DNA of 12,770 nt from Treponema sp. (GTDB lineage: Bacteria > Spirochaetota > Spirochaetia > Treponematales > Breznakiellaceae): the NCBI GenBank assembly GCA_031267115.1, contig JAIRZS010000256.1:1-12770 (forward strand), read 5' to 3'. Positions 1 to 5,882 of the stretch are shown piece by piece (within the stretch, counting starts at the first letter, position 1; each line of letters starts with the position of its first letter). Both the position numbers and the translations under genes were made by a program. A model generated the notes under the pieces. That model made no database searches, was not told where the DNA came from, and worked only from the letters and a program-made list of their open reading frames with translations.

Positions 1-839
1 CTGGTACGGCCGACCGCGTCAAGCTCGTCGATAAAGATGATGCACGGGGCGCTGCGCCTCCCCTGTTCAAAAAGATCCCGGACCCGGCTCGCGCCCACGC
101 CGACAAACATCTCGACAAAATCGGAACCCGACATGTGGAAGTAGGCCACCTCCGCCTCTCCGGCAACGGCGCGGGCCATCAGGGTCTTGCCGGTTCCGGG
201 CATGCCCACAAGGAGCACGCCCTTGGGAATACGGGCGCCCATTTTGGTAAATTTCTGGGGGTTTTTGAGAAAGGCTACCACTTCCTGAAGCTCGTACTTG
301 GCGTCCTCCTGGCCCGCCACATCGGCGAAGCTTATCTTTTTCCCCTCATCCTGGTAGCGTTTAGCCCGGCTCTTCCCGAACTGGAAAGCCTTGTTGCCCG
401 TACCCTGCATGTTCCGCATCATAAACCAGATAAAGCCGAAGCCGATGATCCAGGGGAGGAATTCCAGAAATATGCGCCAGGGGCTGACCCCGGAAACCGC
501 CCCGGAAACGCTGATCCCCTTTTCGCGGAGGCTCGGCAGCAGGGCCGGATCCTGATAGGGAATTAAAGTTTTAAAGTGAACCAGATCGCCGGACATGCCG
601 CGCAGGGTCCCCTCGATAGTGTTGCCGTCAAGGATTTTAACCGCCGTCACCTCGTTGCGGTCAAGGTAATTGGTAAAGGCCGAATAGGAAATTTCCTGAA
701 TTGAGGGGGCCTCCCTCCTGAAAAAGAAGGCGGTAAAAAGCCCCAGCATGACAAGGAAAAAAACCAGCGCCAATTTGTTCGATCTGCCGCCGGACAATTG
801 GGGCCGGGGCGGCAGCTTGTTGTTTTTATCGCTTTTCAT
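1..839 (-). CDS. ftsH: ATP-dependent zinc metalloprotease FtsH, N-terminal part (cut by window edge)
   Basis: Membrane-anchored AAA+ protease that degrades misfolded membrane proteins and short-lived regulators. Only the first 279 codons are visible. Residues 1-22 are a basic cytoplasmic lead, 23-40 a first membrane helix, about 45-120 the periplasmic domain, and about 122-141 a second membrane helix. The AAA domain begins near 170, with Walker A GMPGTGKT (212-219), pore loop FVEMFVGVGASR (241-252) and Walker B IIFIDELDA (267-275). The third Walker A position is Met where the usual form is GPPGTGKT. The HExxH zinc site lies beyond the left edge. The ATG at 837-839 has a GGGAG ribosome site 5 bases upstream and overlaps the tilS stop by 14 bases, so the two are probably translationally coupled. 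tilS next to ftsH is a common bacterial arrangement. Identity is certain. Confidence 0.97.
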   Translation of the reverse strand, partial: MKSDKNNKLPPRPQLSGGRSNKLALVFFLVMLGLFTAFFFRREAPSIQEISYSAFTNYLDRNEVTAVKILDGNTIEGTLRGMSGDLVHFKTLIPYQDPALLPSLREKGISVSGAVSGVSPWRIFLEFLPWIIGFGFIWFMMRNMQGTGNKAFQFGKSRAKRYQDEGKKISFADVAGQEDAKYELQEVVAFLKNPQKFTKMGARIPKGVLLVGMPGTGKTLMARAVAGEAEVAYFHMSGSDFVEMFVGVGASRVRDLFEQGRRSAPCIIFIDELDAVGRT

Positions 840-2184
840 CAAAACTCCCGTTTATACACATGACGAGCCGGTCCTCCGTAAAGCCCTGCACGGCGCTCAA
901 CGGCCTCCGCTCCAGAATTTCCGCGCCGGTTTTCTTCCGGCCGATAAGCGCCGCCCTTCCCAGGGCATCCTCCGCCGCCAGCAGCGCCGTAAAACCGCCG
1001 GAGCGCCCTTTAAATTCATCCGGGAAAGCGGGCCGGATAGCCAGGGGAAAGGTAACGTAAACCGCCCCTTCCGTTCCCGCCGGAATCCCGCTTTCCGCGC
1101 GGATTTCCACGGCCATCCCGTTTATTCTATAAACACCCGGCTTATTGATCAACAGTACAAAACCCCGCTCAGCGCCGTCTTCCCCCCGGAATCCGATCAG
1201 CACCCTCCCCTCCTCAAGGCGCGCGCGTATTTTCCCCAGGTCCGCGGATTTGCCCCGCCCCGCGCAGAAACGCCGCACTGTTTCCCGCCTCAGCCGGGCC
1301 GGCCCGGCCCCGCGCGGTTTTCCGGCAAGGATCTTCCCGGCTGCGAGAAACACAGCCTCTTCCCGGACAATCTCCGGCGCGGAAAAAAAGACGCCCTTGG
1401 GCACGGAAAGGGAAGAAAGCCTTCCCCCGTCATTTTCCCAGGGAATCGCGCTTTCCGCGAAAGCCTCAATAAAGGACGCGGCGCGGCGCTGGGTTTCGGC
1501 AAGGCTTAAAAGGCCGGCCCTCCAGCCCGGAAAAAGATCGTCCATCTGGGGAACAAGTAAAAGGCGTATCCGGTTACGGAGAAATGATATATCGGCATTG
1601 GTAGAATCGGTCCTGAACGGGATACCCCGCCCGGCAAGATATTCCAGCGCCCGGGACCTGCCCAGAGCGAGGAGGGGGCGCAGGACGCGTCCGTTATCCT
1701 GTTTCATGGCGGCAAGCCCCGCCGGCCCCGACCCGCGCAGCACGCGCATCAGCACGGTTTCAAGGGCGTCGTCCCTGGTGTGGGCAACAAGCACCCGCGC
1801 CGCGCCTATACGCCGCGCCTCCCGGTTCCAGAGGGCGTGGCGGTAAAACCGGGCCGCGGCTTCCAGACCGATGCCCCGTTTCGCGGCGGTCTCCGCAACC
1901 CTGCCCTGCGGAATATGCGCGGCCTTGAAGGGGACGCCAAGTTTCCGGCAAAGCTCCCGCACCCAGGCGGCGTCCCCCAAGCTTTCCCCGGCCGGCCTGA
2001 TGCCATGCTCCACATGGAAGCAGCGCAGAACTAGGCCCCGGCCCCCGGCAAAGGCCGCCAGCCCCGCGAGCATAGCGGCAGAATCCGCGCCACCGGAAAC
2101 CGCCGCGAGAAAACGGGTCCCCCGCGGCCAATCCCCCAGGCCTGAAGCCAATTCCTGCTCAAAAAGCCGAAGCCCGTCCTCCAT
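826..2184 (-). CDS. tilS: tRNA(Ile)-lysidine synthetase TilS
   Basis: ATP-dependent enzyme that adds lysine to C34 of the CAU-anticodon tRNA-Ile, turning it into an AUA decoder; essential where found. The 452-residue product has the PP-loop SGGADS (30-35), then HVEHGIRP (57-64, usual form HVNHGLR), HTRDDALET (135-143), RGSGPAGLAAM (150-160) and DSTNADISFLRNRIR (193-207), the standard order for the N-terminal domain. The remainder fits the C-terminal tRNA-binding part. The ATG at 2182-2184 leaves 29 residues before the PP-loop, a normal distance, but no Shine-Dalgarno sequence precedes it. The upstream DNA is the end of a hairpin-repeat block, so the start is slightly uncertain. The 3' end overlaps ftsH by 14 bases. 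Last but one gene of the ispE operon. Confidence 0.95.
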   Translation of the reverse strand: MEDGLRLFEQELASGLGDWPRGTRFLAAVSGGADSAAMLAGLAAFAGGRGLVLRCFHVEHGIRPAGESLGDAAWVRELCRKLGVPFKAAHIPQGRVAETAAKRGIGLEAAARFYRHALWNREARRIGAARVLVAHTRDDALETVLMRVLRGSGPAGLAAMKQDNGRVLRPLLALGRSRALEYLAGRGIPFRTDSTNADISFLRNRIRLLLVPQMDDLFPGWRAGLLSLAETQRRAASFIEAFAESAIPWENDGGRLSSLSVPKGVFFSAPEIVREEAVFLAAGKILAGKPRGAGPARLRRETVRRFCAGRGKSADLGKIRARLEEGRVLIGFRGEDGAERGFVLLINKPGVYRINGMAVEIRAESGIPAGTEGAVYVTFPLAIRPAFPDEFKGRSGGFTALLAAEDALGRAALIGRKKTGAEILERRPLSAVQGFTEDRLVMCINGSFDEKR

Positions 2185-2243
2185 ACGATTAGGGCAAACG
2201 CATAGAAATTTTCATTTTCATTTTTATCTTATTCTTGGGCTTC

Positions 2244-2355
2244 TTGGGCGCATCCGCGCGCCAACCTGCCCATAGGGCAGGACGGCGCGCGGACCGGGCT
2301 ATACGCTCCAACAAAAACGCTTACGCGTTTTTGTTCCGCTCCTATCCCTTGCGCG
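2244..2355 (-). repeat. Dispersed two-hairpin element, copy A
   Basis: An inverted copy of the element at 4858-4973. Read on the minus strand it has a conserved lead starting CGCGCAAGGGAT, then an AT-rich hairpin (arms 2325-2335 and 2310-2320, 11 bp, 4-base loop), then a conserved linker AGCCCGGTCCGCG. A GC-rich hairpin follows: 9-bp outer stem 2284-2292/2254-2262, small internal loop, 7-bp inner stem 2275-2281/2265-2271, 3-base loop. It ends with GCGGATGCGCCCAA. It sits between rplY and tilS and carries no credible gene. Confidence 0.9.
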
Positions 2356-2388
2356 TCCCGCGGCGAACTCTTATACCCGGCCTGCTAT

Positions 2389-2453
2389 CGAACCAAAGGT
2401 TCGCCTGTCCCCATCCCATCGATCGGGTTTTTGCCTGCATAGGCAAAAACCCG
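2389..2453. repeat. Two further hairpins in the rplY-tilS gap
   Basis: A 6-bp stem CGAACC/GGTTCG (2389-2394/2398-2403) is followed by a perfect 13-bp stem (2424-2436/2441-2453) with loop GCAT. The second hairpin is 17 bases beyond the rplY stop codon on the minus strand. It is not followed by a T-run, so it is a poor intrinsic terminator; it may stabilise the 3' end of the rplY message. Together with copy A it fills nearly the whole 285-base gap 2185-2469. Confidence 0.85.
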
Positions 2454-2469
2454 CGGATGCGGCAGGCCG

Positions 2470-3093
2470 TTAACCCTTCGCCGGTTCTTTGGCGGCGGCG
2501 GCTTCGGCCGGGGCTTCCTCGGCAACTGCGGCGGACTCCTCGGCTTTGGCGAACTTCACCAGCGCCACGACCTGATCGCTGCCGGAAATCAGCCTGACCC
2601 CGTCGCCCAGCGCAAGATCGCGGACATGGATAGACTGATTCACATCCAGGGCTGAAACATCCACAATGATCCGCTCGGGCAGATTCCCGGGAAGGCATTC
2701 AACCTCGATCTCATGCAGGGGTGACTCGAATATACCGCCGTTCCTTACCCCGACAGGGTTCCCCTCGACATGCACGGGAACCCGGGCGCGCAGCAGCTTG
2801 TCGGATTCAACCTGATAAAAATCAACATGAAGTATCTGCCCGTTCAGAATATTCCGCTGGGTATCTTTTACAAAGGCGTCCACGGGCTTGCCGCTGACAT
2901 TGACTTTAACAATGGTACTGCCGGAAATTCCCTTTACCCCCGCGGTAAATTCCAGCGCGTTAAGATCGATGGCAACAGCGCTGCCGGAACGCCCGTAAAT
3001 AACTGCCGGAATACGCCCGGCCCGCCTTACCCGGCGGGCATCGGCAGACCCCGCGCCGGCCCGCTCGCGGGCTTCAAAAACAACCTGACTCAT
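2470..3093 (-). CDS. rplY: 50S ribosomal protein bL25 (Ctc/TL5 type)
   Basis: 5S rRNA-binding protein of the large subunit, in the long form. The N-terminal L25 domain covers about residues 1-95 (ARERAGAGSADARRVRRAGRIPAVIYG near the start) and a TL5-type C-terminal domain about 100-180 (LHEIEVECLPGNLPERI, VDVSALDVNQSIHVRDL). A disordered Ala/Glu/Lys tail of about 30 residues follows. The 207-residue length suits the Ctc/TL5 group rather than the short E. coli form. The ATG is preceded by AGGAG at 8 bases. It lies 92 bases downstream of tRNA-Gln and 285 bases upstream of tilS in the ispE operon. In related gene orders pth follows here; it is absent. Confidence 0.96.
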   Translation of the reverse strand: MSQVVFEARERAGAGSADARRVRRAGRIPAVIYGRSGSAVAIDLNALEFTAGVKGISGSTIVKVNVSGKPVDAFVKDTQRNILNGQILHVDFYQVESDKLLRARVPVHVEGNPVGVRNGGIFESPLHEIEVECLPGNLPERIIVDVSALDVNQSIHVRDLALGDGVRLISGSDQVVALVKFAKAEESAAVAEEAPAEAAAAKEPAKG

Positions 3094-3146
3094 TATACTT
3101 ACTCCTACCTGAAACGCAGGCCGAATCTTTCAGCCTTACCGCCGTT

Positions 3147-3179
3147 CTGGGACAACAAGATTCCCCTTCGAACCCTGTC
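3147..3179 (-). other. Degenerate partial copy of the tRNA-Gln 3' end
   Basis: The 11 bases at 3147-3157 (CTGGGACAACA on the plus strand) match 10 of 11 with the tRNA acceptor end at 3186-3196 (CTGGGACGACA). The 13 bases at 3167-3179 are a perfect inverted repeat of 3193-3205, which is the T-arm of the tRNA. No cloverleaf can be formed. It could be a relic of a duplicated tRNA-Gln or of an insertion scar; a structural role is equally possible. Confidence 0.5.
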
Positions 3180-3185
3180 ACCGCA

Positions 3186-3257
3186 CTGGGACGACAGGGT
3201 TCGAACCTGTGAATGCCGGAGCCAAAACCCGGTGGCTTACCACTTGCCTACGTCCCA
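3186..3257 (-). tRNA. tRNA-Gln, anticodon UUG
   Basis: A 72-nt cloverleaf on the minus strand: acceptor TGGGACG/CGTCCCA, D-arm GGC...GCC, anticodon stem CCGGG/TCCGG around loop TTTTGGC (anticodon TTG), T-arm ACAGG-TTCGAAC-CCTGT, discriminator G73. The anticodon and the weak first acceptor pair are as expected for tRNA-Gln. CCA is not encoded. The gene starts 15 bases after the spoVG stop and lies inside the ispE-spoVG-rplY transcription unit, so it is probably cut from a mixed mRNA/tRNA transcript. Downstream bases can form a 13-bp stem with its T-arm (see findings). Confidence 0.96.
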
Positions 3258-3272
3258 AAAAATATGAACACC

Positions 3273-3554
3273 TTATAGCTCCACAGTAGGATCGTCCGGG
3301 ACATTACCGTCATCGTATTTGTCCAGAATTTGCTTCTGCAATTCGGCGCGGAATTCGGGATGAATAGGATGGGCCACATCCTTGTATTCACCTGCCCTGG
3401 TCTTCCGGCTCGGCATGGCTATAAACACGCCGCTTTTTCCCTCTATGATTTTTACATTGTGAACCACAAAACAATCATCGAATGTAACCGTTACATATGC
3501 CTTTAATTTCCCCTCACCGGCTACTTTACGAACACGAATATCGGTAATTTCCAT
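3273..3554 (-). CDS. spoVG: SpoVG family RNA/DNA-binding regulator
   Basis: Small nucleic-acid-binding protein, 93 residues, the normal family length. MEITDIRVRKV at the start, the central LKAYVTVTFDDCFVVHNVKIIEG, and FIAMPSRKTRAGEYKDVAHPIHPEFR (about 45-70) are family hallmarks. In Borrelia SpoVG is a site-specific DNA/RNA-binding protein and in Bacillus it affects septation and sporulation genes; the role here is unknown. The ATG has AAAGGAG 7 bases upstream. It is 25 bases downstream of ispE and 15 upstream of tRNA-Gln. The ispE-spoVG pairing is widespread in bacteria. Confidence 0.97.
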   Translation of the reverse strand: MEITDIRVRKVAGEGKLKAYVTVTFDDCFVVHNVKIIEGKSGVFIAMPSRKTRAGEYKDVAHPIHPEFRAELQKQILDKYDDGNVPDDPTVEL

Positions 3555-3579
3555 GGCACGCTCCTTTTCTACCGGCTAT

Positions 3580-4581
3580 TCAAGCATATAGATATTCTAA
3601 CACCGGTTTGGGTCTGTGCGCAAGAAAAAAAGTCAATTTTACGAAATTCCAGTTCCGAAAAAGCGAATTATAGGCCTTTTCCGCTACTCCTTTATCCGTA
3701 AAAATGCCGAAACAGCCTGACCCCGACCCGGATAGACCGGAAAAATCCGCTCCTAGCTCCCGCAGATCCCGGAATAAGCGCCCGTATACCTCCCCATGCT
3801 CCCCGTCTTCCCGCAGTACAGGCAAAAAATCATTACTGTAGGGCCAGGAGGCGGGGTTTTCCTTCAAAAAACGGGCCAGGTCTTCGCCGTCCGGCCCCTC
3901 CGGCCCGAATGAATTACCGGCATTTTTTAAATCCAAAGCCCCGCAGATGGAATTTTGAAAACGCCGCGTTTCCTTCTTTTTTGCCCGGAATTCGTCCAGT
4001 TTCGCGAAGGCCGCCGTAGTCCCGATTGAAAACCCCGGGCTTACCAGTATGACTGGCAGCCGGGCATCGGGCGTTTCAAGCGGCTTTACCCGGTCCCCGC
4101 GCCCGGTAACCAGCGCCGCCCCCCCGGAAAGGAAAAAAGGGACATCGCTTCCCAGCTTCTCCCCCATTTCCGCCAGGCCTTCGCCGCCGAGGCGGGTCCC
4201 GGCCAGCGCGTCCAGGGCCAGCAGGGCCGAAGCGGCGTCGGAAGAACCCCCGCCGAACCCGCCGCCGGGTGGCACGCGCTTTTCCAGCAGCGCCCGGACA
4301 GGCTCGTCATAACCGGTCTTTTCCCGGAAAAGAGCCGCCGCCCTGGTAATGATATTTTCCCCGGAAGACAGCCCTTCCGCCCCGGAATAAGGCCCCGTTA
4401 TTTTCAGCGCCGTAAAATTCCCGGGAAAACCCCTTTCAGGAACGCTAAAAACCAGAGTATCCCCAAAGCCGAAGCTGGCAAAAACGCTTACCAGATCGTG
4501 GTATCCGTCCGCCCTTTTCTTCCCTATCTCCAAATGGAGGTTGATCTTCCCCGGCGCCTCAATAGTACAACAACGGCTCAA
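3580..4581 (-). CDS. ispE: 4-diphosphocytidyl-2-C-methyl-D-erythritol kinase IspE
   Basis: GHMP kinase that phosphorylates CDP-methylerythritol in the non-mevalonate (MEP) isoprenoid pathway. Visible motifs: APGKINLHLEI (9-19, catalytic Lys12), the ATP loop PPGGGFGGGSSDAA (104-117), GSDVPFF (144-150, catalytic Asp146) and the third GHMP motif LSGSGSGCFGIF (283-294). At 333 residues it is about 50 longer than the E. coli enzyme; the extra length lies around 195-245, a charged segment. The start is TTG (4579-4581), supported by GGGAG 8 bases upstream and by the promoter about 28 bases upstream; no nearby ATG is available. First gene of the ispE-spoVG-tRNA-rplY-tilS-ftsH unit. Confidence 0.96.
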   Translation of the reverse strand: MSRCCTIEAPGKINLHLEIGKKRADGYHDLVSVFASFGFGDTLVFSVPERGFPGNFTALKITGPYSGAEGLSSGENIITRAAALFREKTGYDEPVRALLEKRVPPGGGFGGGSSDAASALLALDALAGTRLGGEGLAEMGEKLGSDVPFFLSGGAALVTGRGDRVKPLETPDARLPVILVSPGFSIGTTAAFAKLDEFRAKKKETRRFQNSICGALDLKNAGNSFGPEGPDGEDLARFLKENPASWPYSNDFLPVLREDGEHGEVYGRLFRDLRELGADFSGLSGSGSGCFGIFTDKGVAEKAYNSLFRNWNFVKLTFFLAHRPKPVLEYLYA

Positions 4582-4608
4582 TCCCGGCTCTCCCGCAAAA
4601 CCACGCCT

Positions 4609-4638
4609 ACTATACCAGATTCAGGCATTTTATGTAAA
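4609..4638 (-). promoter_or_regulatory. Promoter of the ispE operon
   Basis: On the minus strand: -35 TTTACA (4633-4638), 18-base spacer, -10 TATAGT (4609-4614) preceded by TGG, which gives an extended -10. Predicted start near 4602 leaves a leader of about 20 bases ahead of the TTG of ispE. Five of six bases match consensus in each box. Confidence 0.72.
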
Positions 4639-4653
4639 GTGGCAGGTCCATAA

Positions 4654-4718
4654 GAATTTTTACCGCGAAGTCGAAAAAGTCGAATAAGTTTTTGCTTCCA
4701 AGCCTTTTTTTGACCTCC
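4654..4718 (+). repeat. 65-bp dispersed repeat, copy 1
   Basis: Matches 57 of 65 bases with the reverse complement of 10901-10965, without gaps. The shared centre includes AAAAAGTCGAATAAGTTTTT. This copy ends 16 bases upstream of the -35 box of the ispE promoter. It is not flanked by the terminal repeats that surround copy 2. The minus strand is open through it and would encode SKNLFDFFDF, but no start signal supports a gene. Confidence 0.88.
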
Positions 4719-4748
4719 TTCCCCAGCCACGCACAACGGCAGGGATGC

Positions 4749-4853
4749 GCGCCATGGATGGCGCTGTTTCCATTACTCTCCGCCGCAGGCGGAGAGATGG
4801 AGTTTGCCGTAGGCAAACTCCAAAGCAAAAAATCGCCACGGAGGGCGATTTTT
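4749..4853. repeat. Run of four hairpins upstream of ispE
   Basis: Four adjacent palindromes: 7-bp GCGCCAT/ATGGCGC (4749-4755/4758-4764); 9-bp stem 4776-4784/4788-4796 with loop GCA; 10-bp stem 4799-4808/4812-4821 with loop GTA; 10-bp stem 4828-4837/4844-4853 with a 6-base loop. Stems two to four all close on GCC...GGC. The last has A-tract and T-tract arms like a bidirectional terminator. Together with the element at 4858-4973 they fill the middle of the 560-base gene-free stretch 4582-5141; no credible gene lies there. Confidence 0.85.
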
Positions 4854-4857
4854 CGCC

Positions 4858-4973
4858 CGCGCAAGGGATTGAAGCGGTATCCTTTTTTGCCTGCGGCAAA
4901 AAAGATACAAGCGTAAAGCCCGGTCCGCGGGCCGTCCTGCCCTGCGGGCAGGGCGGCCCGCGGATGCGCCCAA
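4858..4973 (+). repeat. Dispersed two-hairpin element, copy B
   Basis: Same architecture as 2244-2355 in the opposite orientation. Lead CGCGCAAGGGAT is followed by an AT-rich hairpin (4878-4907, stem TTTTTTGCC/GGCAAAAAA plus a bulge and TAT/ATA) and the linker AGCCCGGTCCGCG. The GC hairpin has outer stem 4925-4933/4955-4963 and inner stem 4936-4942/4946-4952. The element ends GCGGATGCGCCCAA. The flanks align closely with copy A, the AT-rich hairpins do not align at all, and the outer GC stem differs by a compensatory base-pair change. Confidence 0.9.
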
Positions 4974-5014
4974 AACCGGAAAACCTCCGTCGAAAAAAAA
5001 TCGATTAAGACATA

Positions 5015-5044
5015 TTGACAGAAGATGAATATCTCACTTATGTT
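5015..5044 (+). promoter_or_regulatory. Promoter of the acidic-tail gene
   Basis: Consensus -35 TTGACA (5015-5020), 18-base spacer, -10 TATGTT (5039-5044). The local sequence is AT-rich compared with its surroundings. The predicted start near 5051 gives a leader of about 90 bases before the ATG at 5142. It fires away from the ispE promoter. Confidence 0.62.
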
Positions 5045-5141
5045 TCTAGAGAAATAGAGACAACAAAATTAGGCGATTTTGCTGTCTCGCAGGGAAGATC
5101 AGTTGACTGATTTCCCCGTAACTATTGAAGTGGAGAACCAT

Positions 5142-5489
5142 ATGATTCAGCACGTACCCGTGAATAATCGGCAGAATTTCCCGGAAATCGCCGGCGGAGA
5201 ACCCGCACTGATGCCGGTATCAACTTCGATTGAATGGGACGGAGGAAGGTTTTATGACGGCTCGCCAGGTTTTTCGCCGGGCGGTCTGTATAGCGGCGAT
5301 ACCGTAGAGGATCACCCCTTTCTCTTCTTTGCCGATGATGACGAAGATGATATTGAAGATGACGGCTTCGACGACGATGACGACTTTGACGATGACGACT
5401 TTGATGACGACGACGATGACGACTTCGACGACGATGACGAGGAATACGATTACGAAGAAGACGTAGACTACGACGAATTTGACGAATAA
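5142..5489 (+). CDS. Small protein with poly-Asp/Glu C-terminal tail, function unknown
   Basis: I do not recognise a family. From the ATG at 5142 (GTGGAG six bases upstream) the product is 115 residues. Residues 1-64 are an ordinary mixed segment rich in Gly, Pro and aromatic residues, with no signal peptide or membrane helix. Residues 65-115 contain 40 Asp/Glu in 51 positions, broken almost only by single aromatic residues (F76, F82, F87, F95, Y102, Y104, Y110, F113). The frame also stays open upstream to a TTG at 5079, but that start has weaker support. It is the only plus-strand gene, lying between two minus-strand operons, and converges on rsfS with a 57-base gap. A polyanion that binds basic proteins, as in RNA polymerase delta or DNA mimics, is possible but unproven. 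Confidence 0.78.
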   Translation: MIQHVPVNNRQNFPEIAGGEPALMPVSTSIEWDGGRFYDGSPGFSPGGLYSGDTVEDHPFLFFADDDEDDIEDDGFDDDDDFDDDDFDDDDDDDFDDDDEEYDYEEDVDYDEFDE

Positions 5490-5499
5490 TCCGGCGCTG

Positions 5500-5515
5500 A
5501 AAACCCGTGTCCGGG
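5500..5515 (-). terminator. Weak candidate terminator after rsfS
   Basis: On the minus strand a 4-bp CCCG/CGGG stem with loop GACA (5504-5515) is followed by four T (5500-5503), 31 bases past the rsfS stop. The stem is short, so the call is tentative. Confidence 0.3.
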
Positions 5516-5546
5516 GGCAAAAGCTTCCGGATTTCGGGGAATCAGG

Positions 5547-5882
5547 CTAGGTCCAAAGTCTTTCCAGTTCGTAAAAAGAGCGGGCGCGTTCAGACATAAG
5601 GTGGATGACTATGTCCCCCATATCCACGAGATTCCACTCGCTGTCCGGCGCGGCTTTGCGGGGGCGGTGGAATATTTCCAGGTCTTTTTCCCGGGCGAAT
5701 TCCCTGATATGCCGCAGCAGCCCCTGCACATGGGTGTGGCTTGTAACGGTGGCAATGATGAAAAAATCGGTCCAGACACTCAATTTCCGGAGATCCAAAA
5801 CCACAACGTCCTTCCCGTTATGATCCCGAAGCAGTTCGCCTAATTCATAGGCCGCCTTATCCGCCTGTAACGTATCGTCCAT
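5547..5882 (-). CDS. rsfS: Ribosomal silencing factor RsfS (Iojap family)
   Basis: Binds bL14 on free 50S subunits and blocks joining with 30S when nutrients are scarce. The 111-residue product carries the family core: VVVLDLRKLSVWTDFFIIATVTSHTHVQ (about 26-53), then LLRHIREFAREKD, and the C-terminal WNLVDMGDIVIHLMSERARSFYELERLW (83-110). The ATG (5880-5882) lies inside the LCP gene, 26 bases before that gene ends, with GGAAGGG upstream, which suggests translational coupling. Last gene of the rplU operon. nadD, yqeK and rsfS are neighbours in many bacteria; here an LCP gene lies between the fusion and rsfS. Confidence 0.96.
   Translation of the reverse strand: MDDTLQADKAAYELGELLRDHNGKDVVVLDLRKLSVWTDFFIIATVTSHTHVQGLLRHIREFAREKDLEIFHRPRKAAPDSEWNLVDMGDIVIHLMSERARSFYELERLWT

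Noticed and set aside
748..1509. Long plus-strand open frames opposite tilS (also 1145-1846)
   Set aside because: Shadow frames of a GC-rich gene; the minus strand carries all TilS motifs and a coupled junction with ftsH.
2195..2207. CAAACGCATAGAA found here upstream of tilS and again at 11024-11036 after argS
   Set aside because: A single 13-base match is about what chance gives in a window this size, and the flanks do not extend it.
2235..2597. Open frame sharing a peptide (GASA.RPA.RAGR.ADRA) with a frame on the other strand at 4773-4973
   Set aside because: The shared peptide is a by-product of the inverted nucleotide repeat. Neither frame has a ribosome site, the stem changes alter the peptide but keep base pairing, and one frame runs into rplY on the opposite strand.
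4749..4973. Possible CRISPR array because of repeated hairpins
   Set aside because: Hairpin sequences differ from each other and spacing is irregular; there is no fixed repeat with variable spacers and no cas gene.
4692..5008. Short overlapping frames on both strands upstream of ispE
   Set aside because: They follow the palindromes, so equivalent frames appear on both strands; no start signals and no motif.
5330..5489. GAC/GAT-rich stretch as a simple microsatellite, not coding
   Set aside because: Codons alternate irregularly between GAC and GAT, interrupted in frame by TTT/TTC and TAC/TAT, with a good ribosome site and promoter upstream. A constrained coding sequence fits better than slippage repeats.
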